From the NCBI GenBank assembly GCA_964537555.1, contig CAZIAD010000035.1:1-36565 (forward strand): 36,565 nucleotides of DNA, in the 5' to 3' direction. Shown in pieces: positions 7,732 through 15,756 of the stretch; within the stretch, counting starts at the first letter, position 1; each line of letters starts with the position of its first letter. Made by a program: the position numbers and the translations under genes. The stretch comes from CAYRWR01 sp964537555 (GTDB lineage Bacteria > Spirochaetota > Brevinematia > Brevinematales > CAYRWR01). The notes below the pieces were generated by a model that was not told the origin of the DNA, did no database searches, and saw only the letters and a program-made list of their open reading frames with translations.

Positions 7732-9996
7732 CTAGACTTTATTTACCCGCAGTTTCTCCATCTGTACAGTCACATCCTGTTTTTCATAGAGTTCCTGATA
7801 ACGGTAGTAATTACTCAGGATCTTTTTTACATAGAGACGGGTCTCTTTATAGGGATGGATTTCCATCAGTTCCAGTTCATTGGCCGGCTTAAACTGCTTT
7901 TTCACCTTCTTGATCACAGCATAACCCCCGTTATAAGTGGCTATAGCCGTGAGCAGGCCCATAGTGCTCACATTATCATTAAGATAATAAGAACCCAGAA
8001 TGATATTGTTCTGGGGATTGTACAGGTCAATATCTGTGCTGGTCCCAAAGACCGCCTTGGCCACTAAGCGGGCGGTAGCGGGCATAAGCTGCATCAATCC
8101 TTTGGCCCCTACATAGGAACGGGCCCGGGGCATATACATGCTTTCCCCCCGGATAATAGCATAGACCAGATTGATATCGATCTTATTGTTCTCTGCCAGT
8201 TTGGCCAGGGCCATGTTGATCTCAGCATCATAAGGGCGGGGGTAATACATGCTTCTTAATTCGTGTGAAAGGAAGCTAAAATTGTCATTCAGGTATTTAT
8301 TCTGCTTGAGAGATACCAGTAAGCTATGCGCTTTTTTAAACTGTTTGTTCCGGATCAATTCCTTAAGAAACAGGACTTCCTGTATGCGGGGGTCGTTGAT
8401 GCCTGAAGATGTCAATACCGCCCGGGCTTTGTCAGTCATCCCGAAACGGGTATAAGCAATAAAGCGTATATAGTTCTTATCCAGGCTCATCTCTCTAAGC
8501 ACAGTGTCATCAAATTCAAAAAGAATATTTTTGGAGAAAGCAGCCTGAGACAGTTCTATGATCTCCTGCCGCATCTTATCTTTTCCGATACTGTCTTCAA
8601 ATGCGTAGATGAGCTTCATTACCGGCAATTTGGCCCTGTCTTTACTCAAATGGCGCAGACGCTGATGGAGATGAGAGATGTACTCCATACGGGTCAGATT
8701 CCTGGCTTTTAACAGGGCATTGACATATTCCTTGCCGTGAATGGCAAAATAACTGTCGGGCTGTTCCGATATGGCATTTTCAAACTCAGTAAAAGCCTGA
8801 TTGGTATTACCCAGAATAAGGTGAGCATAGGCATTCCAGAATGACACATTATCCGTGAGCATCCCATTCTGATTTGACAGGCCCAGCTTTTGATAAGTCC
8901 TTTCCACAATATTAGTGATGGACGCGTATTGCTTGAAGGCCAGCATATTCCGGATAGCCAGCTCCAGGTTCAGGGCAGCATGCTGAGGCTCTATGGCGCC
9001 TTTTAAATAGGAATTATAATAAGAGAGGGCCTGTGTGGCTGAATAGGTACTGGTCTTTCTGAGGTAGGACAGCTTACGATAATAGTACTGGCCCTGCACC
9101 CGGGCCGATTGTGTATCGATCTCATTATGAGACAGGGTGTGCAGCTCCATCATTTCTTTGTAGACAGACTCATACTCAGGTATATCCTTAAGAGAGGCTA
9201 CAAAATCAGTGACATAGGATTTATAAGAGTGAAAAACCAGGTCCAAAGTAATATCCTGGACCTGTTCCACCGGGGGTTTATTCTGACTGATAAAGAGGGA
9301 TGCATATTTGGCATAGGTCTGAAACAGGTTTAAGCGCGACAGGGTACGCACGACCGTATACTGCTGTTCCTGATCAAAATATTTCCAGTTATCTGCAATG
9401 ATCTCAATATAAAGATAATGGTAACGGGAATCAAGAGTGTCGACCTGCACCATGTTTTTTCCGCTGTTTTTAGAATCCCCTACCTGGTAATAGAGCCGGG
9501 CCAAGGCAAAGCGCATCTCCGACCGGCGGTAATTCTGAAAAAGGCCCTGATGTTTTTCCAGGAGAGAGACAGCTTTTATGGTTTTTTTCTGGTCGGCCCA
9601 CTCCTGTGCCAGCTGCAGTACAGCGTCAGCAGTGCTTAGAGAGTCACCACTGTCCCTGATGATATCCTGCAGCAGCTTGATGGAAAGGCTATTCTCCCCC
9701 ATTCTTTGATAAGCCCTGGCAATATCCAGGCGCACATCATCCTGCAGAATAAAACCGGGCTTATTCAGCTTTTCCAGCATGACCACAGTATACTTAAGGT
9801 CTTTGACAGTGACTTTTTTCTCCTGCAGATACGAGTGCAGGTGGCTGAACTTGGACAGATTCTGATAGTGGTGCTCCAGGGCATTCTCTACAAAATAGTC
9901 CCTGTTTTCTATGGAAAACACTATGGAGACCGTCAGGATGATCAGGGTTATAAAAAATTCCAGCTTTAATAACTTATGGCTTCTAAAATTACGCAA
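7732..9996 (-). CDS. Membrane-anchored Slt70-type lytic transglycosylase
   Basis: Using a TTG start at 9994-9996, the protein is 754 residues: a short basic N-terminus, one membrane segment (FFITLIILTVSIVFS), a long helical superhelix and a C-terminal SLT domain. The catalytic glutamate is in IIRGESMY (about residue 618), followed by GAKGLMQLMPATA and TAIATYNGG, all hallmarks of Slt/MltE-type enzymes that cleave the MurNAc-GlcNAc bond to 1,6-anhydro products. The frame stays open upstream to an ATG at 10111-10113, but that ATG has no ribosome binding site and a strong promoter (10054-10082) lies inside this extension. GGGAGAG stands seven bases before the TTG. The enzyme probably acts in the periplasm on peptidoglycan. 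Confidence 0.85.
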   Translation of the reverse strand: MRNFRSHKLLKLEFFITLIILTVSIVFSIENRDYFVENALEHHYQNLSKFSHLHSYLQEKKVTVKDLKYTVVMLEKLNKPGFILQDDVRLDIARAYQRMGENSLSIKLLQDIIRDSGDSLSTADAVLQLAQEWADQKKTIKAVSLLEKHQGLFQNYRRSEMRFALARLYYQVGDSKNSGKNMVQVDTLDSRYHYLYIEIIADNWKYFDQEQQYTVVRTLSRLNLFQTYAKYASLFISQNKPPVEQVQDITLDLVFHSYKSYVTDFVASLKDIPEYESVYKEMMELHTLSHNEIDTQSARVQGQYYYRKLSYLRKTSTYSATQALSYYNSYLKGAIEPQHAALNLELAIRNMLAFKQYASITNIVERTYQKLGLSNQNGMLTDNVSFWNAYAHLILGNTNQAFTEFENAISEQPDSYFAIHGKEYVNALLKARNLTRMEYISHLHQRLRHLSKDRAKLPVMKLIYAFEDSIGKDKMRQEIIELSQAAFSKNILFEFDDTVLREMSLDKNYIRFIAYTRFGMTDKARAVLTSSGINDPRIQEVLFLKELIRNKQFKKAHSLLVSLKQNKYLNDNFSFLSHELRSMYYPRPYDAEINMALAKLAENNKIDINLVYAIIRGESMYMPRARSYVGAKGLMQLMPATARLVAKAVFGTSTDIDLYNPQNNIILGSYYLNDNVSTMGLLTAIATYNGGYAVIKKVKKQFKPANELELMEIHPYKETRLYVKKILSNYYRYQELYEKQDVTVQMEKLRVNKV

Positions 9997-10022
9997 ACAA
10001 ATACTCTCCCGTAGTAAAAGCT

Positions 10023-10038
10023 CTATGCATCTGCATAG
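10023..10038. promoter_or_regulatory. Inverted repeat in the leader of the lytic transglycosylase gene
   Basis: CTATGCA-TC-TGCATAG is a perfect 7-bp inverted repeat between the predicted transcription start (~10047) and the ribosome binding site (10004-10010) of the transglycosylase. It could be a repressor operator at +10 to +25, or a leader hairpin. No regulator gene is adjacent. Confidence 0.4.
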
Positions 10039-10053
10039 TCTGTAAAACACAGT

Positions 10054-10082
10054 ATTGTAATAAATCAGTGCAAAAAAGTCAA
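10054..10082 (-). promoter_or_regulatory. Sigma70-type promoter of the lytic transglycosylase gene
   Basis: Minus strand: -35 TTGACT (complement of 10077-10082), 17 bp spacer, -10 TACAAT (complement of 10054-10059). The predicted start near 10047 lies downstream of the only in-frame upstream ATG, and so argues for the TTG start at 9996. Confidence 0.65.
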
Positions 10083-10138
10083 ATCTGCACAGCCTTATAG
10101 GGATTTTCGGCATGTACGGATTTTTATTTATGCTGGAA

Positions 10139-10168
10139 TTTACTTTAATTCAGAATCCGTATTATAAT
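10139..10168 (+). promoter_or_regulatory. Promoter of the H-NOX-like / comEC pair
   Basis: -10 TATAAT at 10163-10168 with TTTACT at 10139-10144 (18 bp spacer; TTACTT with 17 bp is the alternative). Transcription would begin near 10175, about 20 bases before the H-NOX-like ATG at 10196, which has a GAGGGA ribosome binding site. Confidence 0.55.
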
Positions 10169-10195
10169 AATTTTTAAATAGATGAGGGATATTTT

Positions 10196-10729
10196 ATGAA
10201 ATTAATCATATTAAAGGCTATAAAAAACTGGATCATAACCAAATTCGGCACAGTGAAATGGGACAAGATAGCCCGGGAGACCGGCCTCAATGCGGATGAG
10301 TTCCGGGAGCAGGACACCTTTTTCTCTCATGACCGCTTCATTAAACTGATAGAACAGATCTCCGGATTTACCAAATTAAAGATCCCTGAGATAAACGAGG
10401 AATTTGTACATTACTGGATGACAGATTTCGCCCCTAAGGTCTACCATTTTCTGATACAACGTTCCTCGAATGCCAAACAGTTTATTTTAAGCGTATTTAA
10501 GCTAAACAATGATATCTGTGCTCAGTTTCCCAATAAGCTGATCAGCAAGATCGATTACAGTAATATCGATGAGCAGACCATTTCAGCCATATATCCCAAA
10601 GAGCAGACCCTGGTAGATATCATCTCTGTACTGAGAGGCTCGGCACATTTTTTTACAGACAAATTCACCATTACCAAGATCAACAGCAATAGTGTATCCA
10701 TCAATTTTGAGAAAAGTGAACTGATATAG
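10196..10729 (+). CDS. H-NOX (HNOB)-fold protein lacking the heme-ligand histidine
   Basis: A 177-residue stand-alone protein with the length and order of elements of a bacterial H-NOX domain: an N-terminal MKLIILKAIKNWIITKFG like the family's MKG-start, a helical middle, and a C-terminal VLRGSAHFF that matches the G-x-x-x-G-A/S-x-x-F-F/Q segment. Canonical H-NOX binds heme through a histidine (His102 in Thermoanaerobacter) and holds the propionates with YxSxR. Read by eye against known members, the segment FILSVFKLNNDI puts Asn104 at the histidine position, and YxSxR becomes Tyr133-Pro-Lys-Glu-Gln137. I infer a fold that has lost normal heme ligation. It is followed after three bases by the comEC-like gene. 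A different ligand or a pure protein-interaction role is possible. Confidence 0.72.
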   Translation: MKLIILKAIKNWIITKFGTVKWDKIARETGLNADEFREQDTFFSHDRFIKLIEQISGFTKLKIPEINEEFVHYWMTDFAPKVYHFLIQRSSNAKQFILSVFKLNNDICAQFPNKLISKIDYSNIDEQTISAIYPKEQTLVDIISVLRGSAHFFTDKFTITKINSNSVSINFEKSELI

Positions 10730-10732
10730 ATC

Positions 10733-12253
10733 ATGGGCATGATGTTTCTTACTTTTTTAGGCAGCCTGATCTACACGGCTTATATCTGGCCTGCACTGAG
10801 TGCCCTTTGGAGTATAGCGGCCGGCTTATTGGCGCTGTCCCTGTTCATATTTTTCATTTACACAAAATACAAACAAAAAAAATTCAGAGCTCCTCAGTTA
10901 TTATTTCTGGGACTGGCCCTGCTGGCAGGGGTTGTGAGCGGTTTACGCATGCCTACCCCCCTGCCCGCCTATGAGGATGAATTTAAACACTCCTGGTATA
11001 CCAACATCACAGTACAGATTTCTTCCTTTCCTCAGGCTATTCCCGATCAGGATGCACCGGATGGAATATCCTACCGGCTCAGCTTATATCCCGGGGCCAG
11101 CGTCATATCCCCGCATATCGGCCTGCTTCATCCCGGGCAGACTGTTCGCCTTCAGGGCAGGTGCTACACCAGCTTATTCCACCAAAGGCAATACTTTAAG
11201 CTCTATACTGCCCCTGCAGCATCCATAAAGAATGACACTCCGCCCCTTCCCCCGGAACTGGATGATCAAATAAGCCGGCTGGGCTCTTACTTAGACCCCG
11301 GAATCAAAATCCTCAGGGACAGATATCCCTGGCTGATCATCATCTCCCGCCTGAGAATGCAGGCCAGCCATCTCATACAGGCCCGTACTGCACCCGAGCT
11401 CCGTTCCCTCATGTTCAGCATGGTGCTGGGCAATAAATTCTGGCTGGATTATTCTACCCTGGAGTCTTTCCGGCAGGGGGGTATCAGCCATGTGCTGGCC
11501 CTGTCCGGCCTGCATATCGGTATCATCAGCCTGTGCCTGATCTTTCTGTTCTCTCTGTTTTTATCCCGACCCTGGGTGTATGGCCTGAGCAGCCTGATCA
11601 TCCTGTTTTATGTAATATTCAGTGGAATGTCCCCCTCCATCCTGAGAGCGGGATTTATGTTTATATCCTATACCGGACTGAAGACTCTGGGCTATGAACC
11701 GGACTGGATAGGCCTTCTGTCTTTTACAGCCCTGGTGATCTTAGTGATAAACCCGGCCTACCTGACAGACCCGGGATTCCTGCTCAGTTATAGTGCTACT
11801 CTGGGTATAGTGCTGTTTTCTCCCCGTATCAGGATATTTTTAGAGGATCTTAAGCTCCCCTCCGCCATAGCCGGCTCTCTCAGTCTCAGTTTTTGTGCCA
11901 CCATGGCCACCGCTCCCCTCATAGTGTCTTTCTTCGGGGGATTCAGCATGGTCTCCCTGCTCACCAACCTTATCCTGCTCCCCCTGTTTTTCGTCCTTAT
12001 TCCTGCTCTGATGGCACTATTCCTGACATCTGTCATGGGTATGCAGCTCCACTTCCTGGACCGGGGATTATCCTTTTTGTGGCGTATTATCCAGTACCTG
12101 GGTGAGCTCATGACCCGGCCCTCCTGGGCATACCGTGAGCTGGAACCTGTCTCGCCCCTTTGGGCCACAGGGATCTACCTCTTTTTTGTTATTCTGTTAT
12201 TTAGCCGTGCCCGTATCAGTTTTCGGAAGAATCTTCCTTCTGAGCTTCCATAA
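10733..12253 (+). CDS. comEC: ComEC/Rec2-family channel protein without the metallo-beta-lactamase domain
   Basis: A 506-residue multi-spanning membrane protein. Residues about 1-75 hold two or three membrane segments, about 80-170 a soluble DUF4131-like part (GQTVRLQGRC), and from about 225 the Competence domain begins: FRQGGISHVLALSGLHIGII is the family signature, followed by about seven more hydrophobic segments. Full ComEC proteins, which carry transforming DNA across the inner membrane, are around 750 residues and end with a metallo-beta-lactamase-like domain; here the protein stops after the membrane part. The gene starts three bases after the H-NOX-like stop and has only a weak ribosome binding site, which suggests translational coupling. 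No other competence gene is present in the window. Confidence 0.82.
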   Translation: MGMMFLTFLGSLIYTAYIWPALSALWSIAAGLLALSLFIFFIYTKYKQKKFRAPQLLFLGLALLAGVVSGLRMPTPLPAYEDEFKHSWYTNITVQISSFPQAIPDQDAPDGISYRLSLYPGASVISPHIGLLHPGQTVRLQGRCYTSLFHQRQYFKLYTAPAASIKNDTPPLPPELDDQISRLGSYLDPGIKILRDRYPWLIIISRLRMQASHLIQARTAPELRSLMFSMVLGNKFWLDYSTLESFRQGGISHVLALSGLHIGIISLCLIFLFSLFLSRPWVYGLSSLIILFYVIFSGMSPSILRAGFMFISYTGLKTLGYEPDWIGLLSFTALVILVINPAYLTDPGFLLSYSATLGIVLFSPRIRIFLEDLKLPSAIAGSLSLSFCATMATAPLIVSFFGGFSMVSLLTNLILLPLFFVLIPALMALFLTSVMGMQLHFLDRGLSFLWRIIQYLGELMTRPSWAYRELEPVSPLWATGIYLFFVILLFSRARISFRKNLPSELP

Positions 12254-12283
12254 AAAAACCCCCTTTCCTTACAGAAAGAGGGC
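12252..12283 (-). terminator. Intrinsic terminator of the YiiX-like lipoprotein gene
   Basis: On the minus strand a stem CCCTCTTTC / GAAAGGGG with a short loop and one bulged base is followed by seven T residues (complement of 12252-12258). It lies just downstream of the lipoprotein stop at 12304 and overlaps the last codons of the convergent comEC. Confidence 0.8.
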
Positions 12284-12303
12284 ATACTTTGATGATATAG
12301 GAT

Positions 12304-13986
12304 TTATCTCTTTTCTTTGACTTCTTTTTTGAACCAGCCGGCTATCTTCTGCATTTCTTTTACCAGAGCCTCTCTCATTTCGGGCTTTTGTTCAAATTCA
12401 TGAATGGAAAACTCTTTATCCGCGTAATAAGGGAGAATCAGATGTTCTACATCCTTTTCGAGGTGCTCCCCCGCCTTATCGAGGCCTTCTTCTGCGATCA
12501 GCACAAAGGCCAGAAGGGCTGCCGGCCCGTCAGGTTTGTTATGCTGATTATATCCAAATGAGGCCAGTAAAAGAGGGCCTATAATAAAACTGTTTCTGAC
12601 AATCCGTTTGGTGCCCCAGTGGTAGACCCCGTAAAAACTGCCCCGGGGCCGCGCATGATAATTATTGAAATAATTATTAAACTGCCGGTTCATAAGGTGG
12701 CTGGCCACATGCTTCACATGAAAATCATTATCGATCCATCCCACCAGGGAGAGCCTGGGATCTGTGGTAAAGTCGGATGGAGATAATATTGCCTTTATCT
12801 CTGTGCCAAAGTGAATAAAGTTAGTCTGGGCCATTGCCGGCACTATACTGTTATCTCCGGGGTATTCCTGCCCGGTCCTCTCCAGTAGTATGGTACATAA
12901 AGTCGCACAGGATATATAACGATTTGTCTCACTCTTTTCATAATTTCCCCAGACATTGAAGCCATGGGGTTCCTTCTTGATCACTTTAGTCATATCACTG
13001 AGTTTTTGGCCCCAGTCATCGGGGATCTTTTTATACCGGTACACTTCCACATAAGAGCTGAAACGCTGATTAAAATAATTATGCAAAGGCACCAGTCTCA
13101 GTCCGTTCTCATGAGCTTCATATATCGCCGGAAAATGCTTTCCATCCTGCTCCATGTCTATATACACTGCCATGTGGGCACCTACATTTTCCTGTTCAGT
13201 AAAAAAGGTAAACACTCCTTCAGATTTGTTGTGCTGATTGATGAGCAGGATGTCCCCTGACTGAAGAGTGAGGCCTTTGTACACCACTTTTCCGTCTTCT
13301 CGATAATAATCGGACATCTCATCCAGGCCTGACCAGCGCTCATAGGGCCATTTTGACTTTCGGCTGGCTTTTATTTTAAGATCTATTTGGGGACCGTCTC
13401 TATGGGATTTCTGTACCATTTCGATCTCGTCCTGTAGTGACACCTCTTTCATCACATTCCGGGTAAGCTGAAAATCCCCCTGCTTCAGGATAAGCATAAT
13501 ATAGGCATTCTTCAGATCGGGGCCAAGGGTCCATCCCTGCGTCAGTTCTTTAAAATGCATCCCCATAGCGATGAGTTGGGACTGGCTGCTGAAGATCTGG
13601 AGCTGCTGATAGGTATTTAAGAGCTGGAGGGTCTCATCAATAGCACTGGTGGCATTTATTGCCTCCAGCAATCTGCTTTTCAGGACGTAAGCCCAGTGTT
13701 CCAGACGAAATTTTAATTCTACCAGATCAGACCGTGTAGCCTTGACCCGGTCAAACTTCAGATAGGCATCCATGACTTCTGAGATCTTATACACCCCATC
13801 TTTACTGACTGTCACTGAGTCCTTAATAGTGGCTGCCAGCTCCCGGGCAGCTGCAGAATTGAACTCATACTTATAATCCTCACCCATACGGGGATAATCC
13901 TGCTCCAATTCTACCGCATATTTGTAGGTCGAACATGCGCCCAGACCAAGAATCAAAGCAATCATAAGTAATACACTTTTTCTCAT
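12304..13986 (-). CDS. Lipoprotein with a YiiX/YaeF-like (permuted NlpC/P60) cysteine peptidase domain
   Basis: A 560-residue protein with a type II signal sequence: basic MRK, hydrophobic stretch, lipobox LGAC with Cys18. Residues about 40-235 are helical and not recognised. From 240 a permuted papain-like fold can be read: LQSGDILLIN (242-250), VGAHMAVYID (His271), IYEAHENGLRLVPL (Glu290), and ISCATLC with the candidate nucleophile Cys360. This order (GD-I-L-L, H, E-A, C) is that of YiiX/YaeF-type NlpC/P60 proteins, which are amidases or acyl hydrolases of the envelope. About 180 C-terminal residues follow. ATG 13984-13986 has an AGGAG ribosome binding site. Divergent from nth. The substrate is unknown; peptidoglycan peptides or lipids are both plausible. 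Confidence 0.65.
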   Translation of the reverse strand: MRKSVLLMIALILGLGACSTYKYAVELEQDYPRMGEDYKYEFNSAAARELAATIKDSVTVSKDGVYKISEVMDAYLKFDRVKATRSDLVELKFRLEHWAYVLKSRLLEAINATSAIDETLQLLNTYQQLQIFSSQSQLIAMGMHFKELTQGWTLGPDLKNAYIMLILKQGDFQLTRNVMKEVSLQDEIEMVQKSHRDGPQIDLKIKASRKSKWPYERWSGLDEMSDYYREDGKVVYKGLTLQSGDILLINQHNKSEGVFTFFTEQENVGAHMAVYIDMEQDGKHFPAIYEAHENGLRLVPLHNYFNQRFSSYVEVYRYKKIPDDWGQKLSDMTKVIKKEPHGFNVWGNYEKSETNRYISCATLCTILLERTGQEYPGDNSIVPAMAQTNFIHFGTEIKAILSPSDFTTDPRLSLVGWIDNDFHVKHVASHLMNRQFNNYFNNYHARPRGSFYGVYHWGTKRIVRNSFIIGPLLLASFGYNQHNKPDGPAALLAFVLIAEEGLDKAGEHLEKDVEHLILPYYADKEFSIHEFEQKPEMREALVKEMQKIAGWFKKEVKEKR

Positions 13987-14025
13987 TTAAAACTCCTTTT
14001 CTGATTTAAATATAAATAATGGAAT

Positions 14026-14054
14026 AGTTTATACTAAATACCGTTTTTACTCAA
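14026..14054 (-). promoter_or_regulatory. Promoter of the YiiX-like lipoprotein gene
   Basis: Minus strand: -35 TTGAGT (complement of 14049-14054), 17 bp spacer, -10 TAAACT (complement of 14026-14031), about 40 bp before the ATG at 13986. It is arranged back to back with the nth promoter. Confidence 0.5.
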
Positions 14055-14093
14055 AAAACAGGTGTATGCTACATTATATGAGCCGTGTATAGC

Positions 14094-14122
14094 TTGTCTA
14101 TTAAAAAAAACACTGTTAAAAT
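14094..14122 (+). promoter_or_regulatory. Promoter of the nth-GGDEF pair
   Basis: -35 TTGTCT at 14094-14099, 17 bp spacer, -10 TAAAAT at 14117-14122. Transcription would start near 14129, about 30 bases before the nth ATG. Confidence 0.6.
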
Positions 14123-14158
14123 AGAACAGTAAACATAAAAAACTATAGGGATCGGCAC

Positions 14159-14818
14159 ATGCTGGACAATAAGACCCTGGTAGAAATTCTGCAAATCCTG
14201 GAGAAAGAAGCTCCCCGCTGGAATGCCCCGGTGGTCACTTTTATGGCCCAGAATCAGGGTACCCCCTTTAAAGTACTGATATCTACCCTGTTGAGCCTGC
14301 GGACCAAAGATGAAACCACCGGCCCTGCTTCTCTGCGCCTTTTTCAAAAAGCTGATACTCCCCAGGCGATGTCAGCCCTCAGTGAGTCAGAGATACGCGA
14401 CACTATCTTTCCGGTTGGTTTTTACAAAGTCAAAGCCGGCAGGATCAAAGAGATCAGCCAGATACTACTGGAAAGATTCCAGGGCATGGTCCCTGACACC
14501 CTGGAAGACCTCATTTCACTGCCGGGAGTGGGCCGAAAAACCGCAAACCTGGTTCTCATCCTGGGATTTAAAATACCGGCTATATGTGTGGATGTGCATG
14601 TACACCGCATCTCCAATCGGTGGGATTATATACACACGACCAGCCCAGATAAAAGTGAACTGGAACTCAGAAAAAAACTTCCCCCTGAATGGTGGATGAG
14701 GTATAATGACCTCCTGGTAGCCTTTGGACAGACACTCTGCAAACCCGTCTCTCCTTTTTGCAGCAGGTGTCCGGTCAGTTCATTGTGCCCCCGCATAGGG
14801 GTCGCTAAATCCCGATAA
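14159..14818 (+). CDS. nth: Endonuclease III (DNA glycosylase/AP lyase)
   Basis: A 219-residue HhH-GPD protein of normal Nth length. The helix-hairpin-helix is LPGVGRKTAN (121-130) with the catalytic lysine Lys127; the catalytic aspartate is Asp145 in VDVHVHR. Four cysteines Cys194-X6-Cys201-X2-Cys204-X5-Cys210 form the [4Fe-4S] loop. The enzyme removes oxidised pyrimidines and cleaves the abasic site by beta-elimination in base excision repair. The start at 14159 has only a weak ribosome binding site (TAGGGA), but the promoter position and the N-terminal alignment fit. The next gene begins ten bases later, its ribosome binding site overlapping the nth stop codon. Confidence 0.93.
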   Translation: MLDNKTLVEILQILEKEAPRWNAPVVTFMAQNQGTPFKVLISTLLSLRTKDETTGPASLRLFQKADTPQAMSALSESEIRDTIFPVGFYKVKAGRIKEISQILLERFQGMVPDTLEDLISLPGVGRKTANLVLILGFKIPAICVDVHVHRISNRWDYIHTTSPDKSELELRKKLPPEWWMRYNDLLVAFGQTLCKPVSPFCSRCPVSSLCPRIGVAKSR

Positions 14819-14827
14819 GGAGCTGGT

Positions 14828-15745
14828 ATGAATACAAGCTTTAATATCCTGGTGGTATCTCAGGATGAGACCCTCTCCCAGGCCATTGCAGAAAACCTGA
14901 GCCAGCACTACAATGTCGTACTGGCTACAGGTGAAAAAAAGGCTCTGGACATCCTGCGCTCCTCCTATGATTACGAATGGCATGCTATACTGGTGGATCA
15001 GGCTCTGAGCACCCTGGATGGCATAGGATTTATTATCTATCTCAAAGTCATGATCCACACTAAGAATATACCGGTGATACTGATCCTGGAAGATTTGGAT
15101 AAAGCCTACCTGGATGACGCTTACGAAGCAGGTGTGTTTGACTTTATTAAAAAACCGGTAGATAGTATAGAGCTGTTTACCCGTGTCCGGATGTCTGTGA
15201 GAATGGGGCAGCACCTCTCCGAGATCACGGAAATGGCCACCAAAGATTCTCTTACCTCACTGTATAACCGCCGCACCTTTTTCAACTTTTTTAACAAGAC
15301 CTTTTATGCATCCAAAAGATACAAACGGGTTTTTAGCCTGGCTCTCTATGATCTGGATAATTTTAAAGAGATCAACGATAAATACGGGCATATCTCAGGG
15401 GATATTGTACTGACCGCTGTTGGGAAGATATTTCACTCTCATCTCCGCACTTCAGACGTTCCGGGCCGTATCGGAGGGGAAGAGTTCGCGGTTATTATGG
15501 ATGAGACAGAGGAAAAGGACGCACTTTTAGTCACAAACAGGATAAAAAACGAGATCGCTTCATTACAATTCGATTTTTTAGATGGAAATAAAATCACCAT
15601 TAGCGCCGGAGTAGTTGTATTTGATGCAGAGAACCATCAGTCTATCGGTGACATCTTCAGAGATGGCGACACGGCTCTCTATTATTCCAAAAATTCCGGG
15701 AAAAATCGTACCACTCCCTTTTCCCGGATAAATATCACCCATTGA
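14828..15745 (+). CDS. Response regulator with a GGDEF diguanylate cyclase output domain
   Basis: A 305-residue protein. Residues 5-125 are a receiver domain with phospho-acceptor Asp57 (AILVDQAL) and the conserved lysine in IKKP (Lys109). Residues about 140-300 are a GGDEF domain with an intact active site GGEEF (216-220) and an inhibitory I-site RTSD (207-210) five residues before it. It should make cyclic di-GMP from two GTP, with product feedback. In the receiver the usual pair of acidic Mg-binding residues after strand 1 reads VVSQDE, so the first two positions are Ser11 and Gln12; this may weaken phosphorylation. The ribosome binding site AAGGAG overlaps the nth stop. No histidine kinase is in the window. 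Confidence 0.9.
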   Translation: MNTSFNILVVSQDETLSQAIAENLSQHYNVVLATGEKKALDILRSSYDYEWHAILVDQALSTLDGIGFIIYLKVMIHTKNIPVILILEDLDKAYLDDAYEAGVFDFIKKPVDSIELFTRVRMSVRMGQHLSEITEMATKDSLTSLYNRRTFFNFFNKTFYASKRYKRVFSLALYDLDNFKEINDKYGHISGDIVLTAVGKIFHSHLRTSDVPGRIGGEEFAVIMDETEEKDALLVTNRIKNEIASLQFDFLDGNKITISAGVVVFDAENHQSIGDIFRDGDTALYYSKNSGKNRTTPFSRINITH

Positions 15746-15756
15746 GATCAGGATAT

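Noticed and set aside
9997..10113. ATG-started N-terminal extension of the lytic transglycosylase
   Set aside because: A TTGACT-17-TACAAT promoter lies inside it and the ATG has no ribosome binding site; the TTG at 9996 has GGGAGAG upstream.
15746..15756. Terminator expected between the convergent GGDEF and hflX genes
   Set aside because: Only 11 bp separate the stops, and no stem with a T run is present there.
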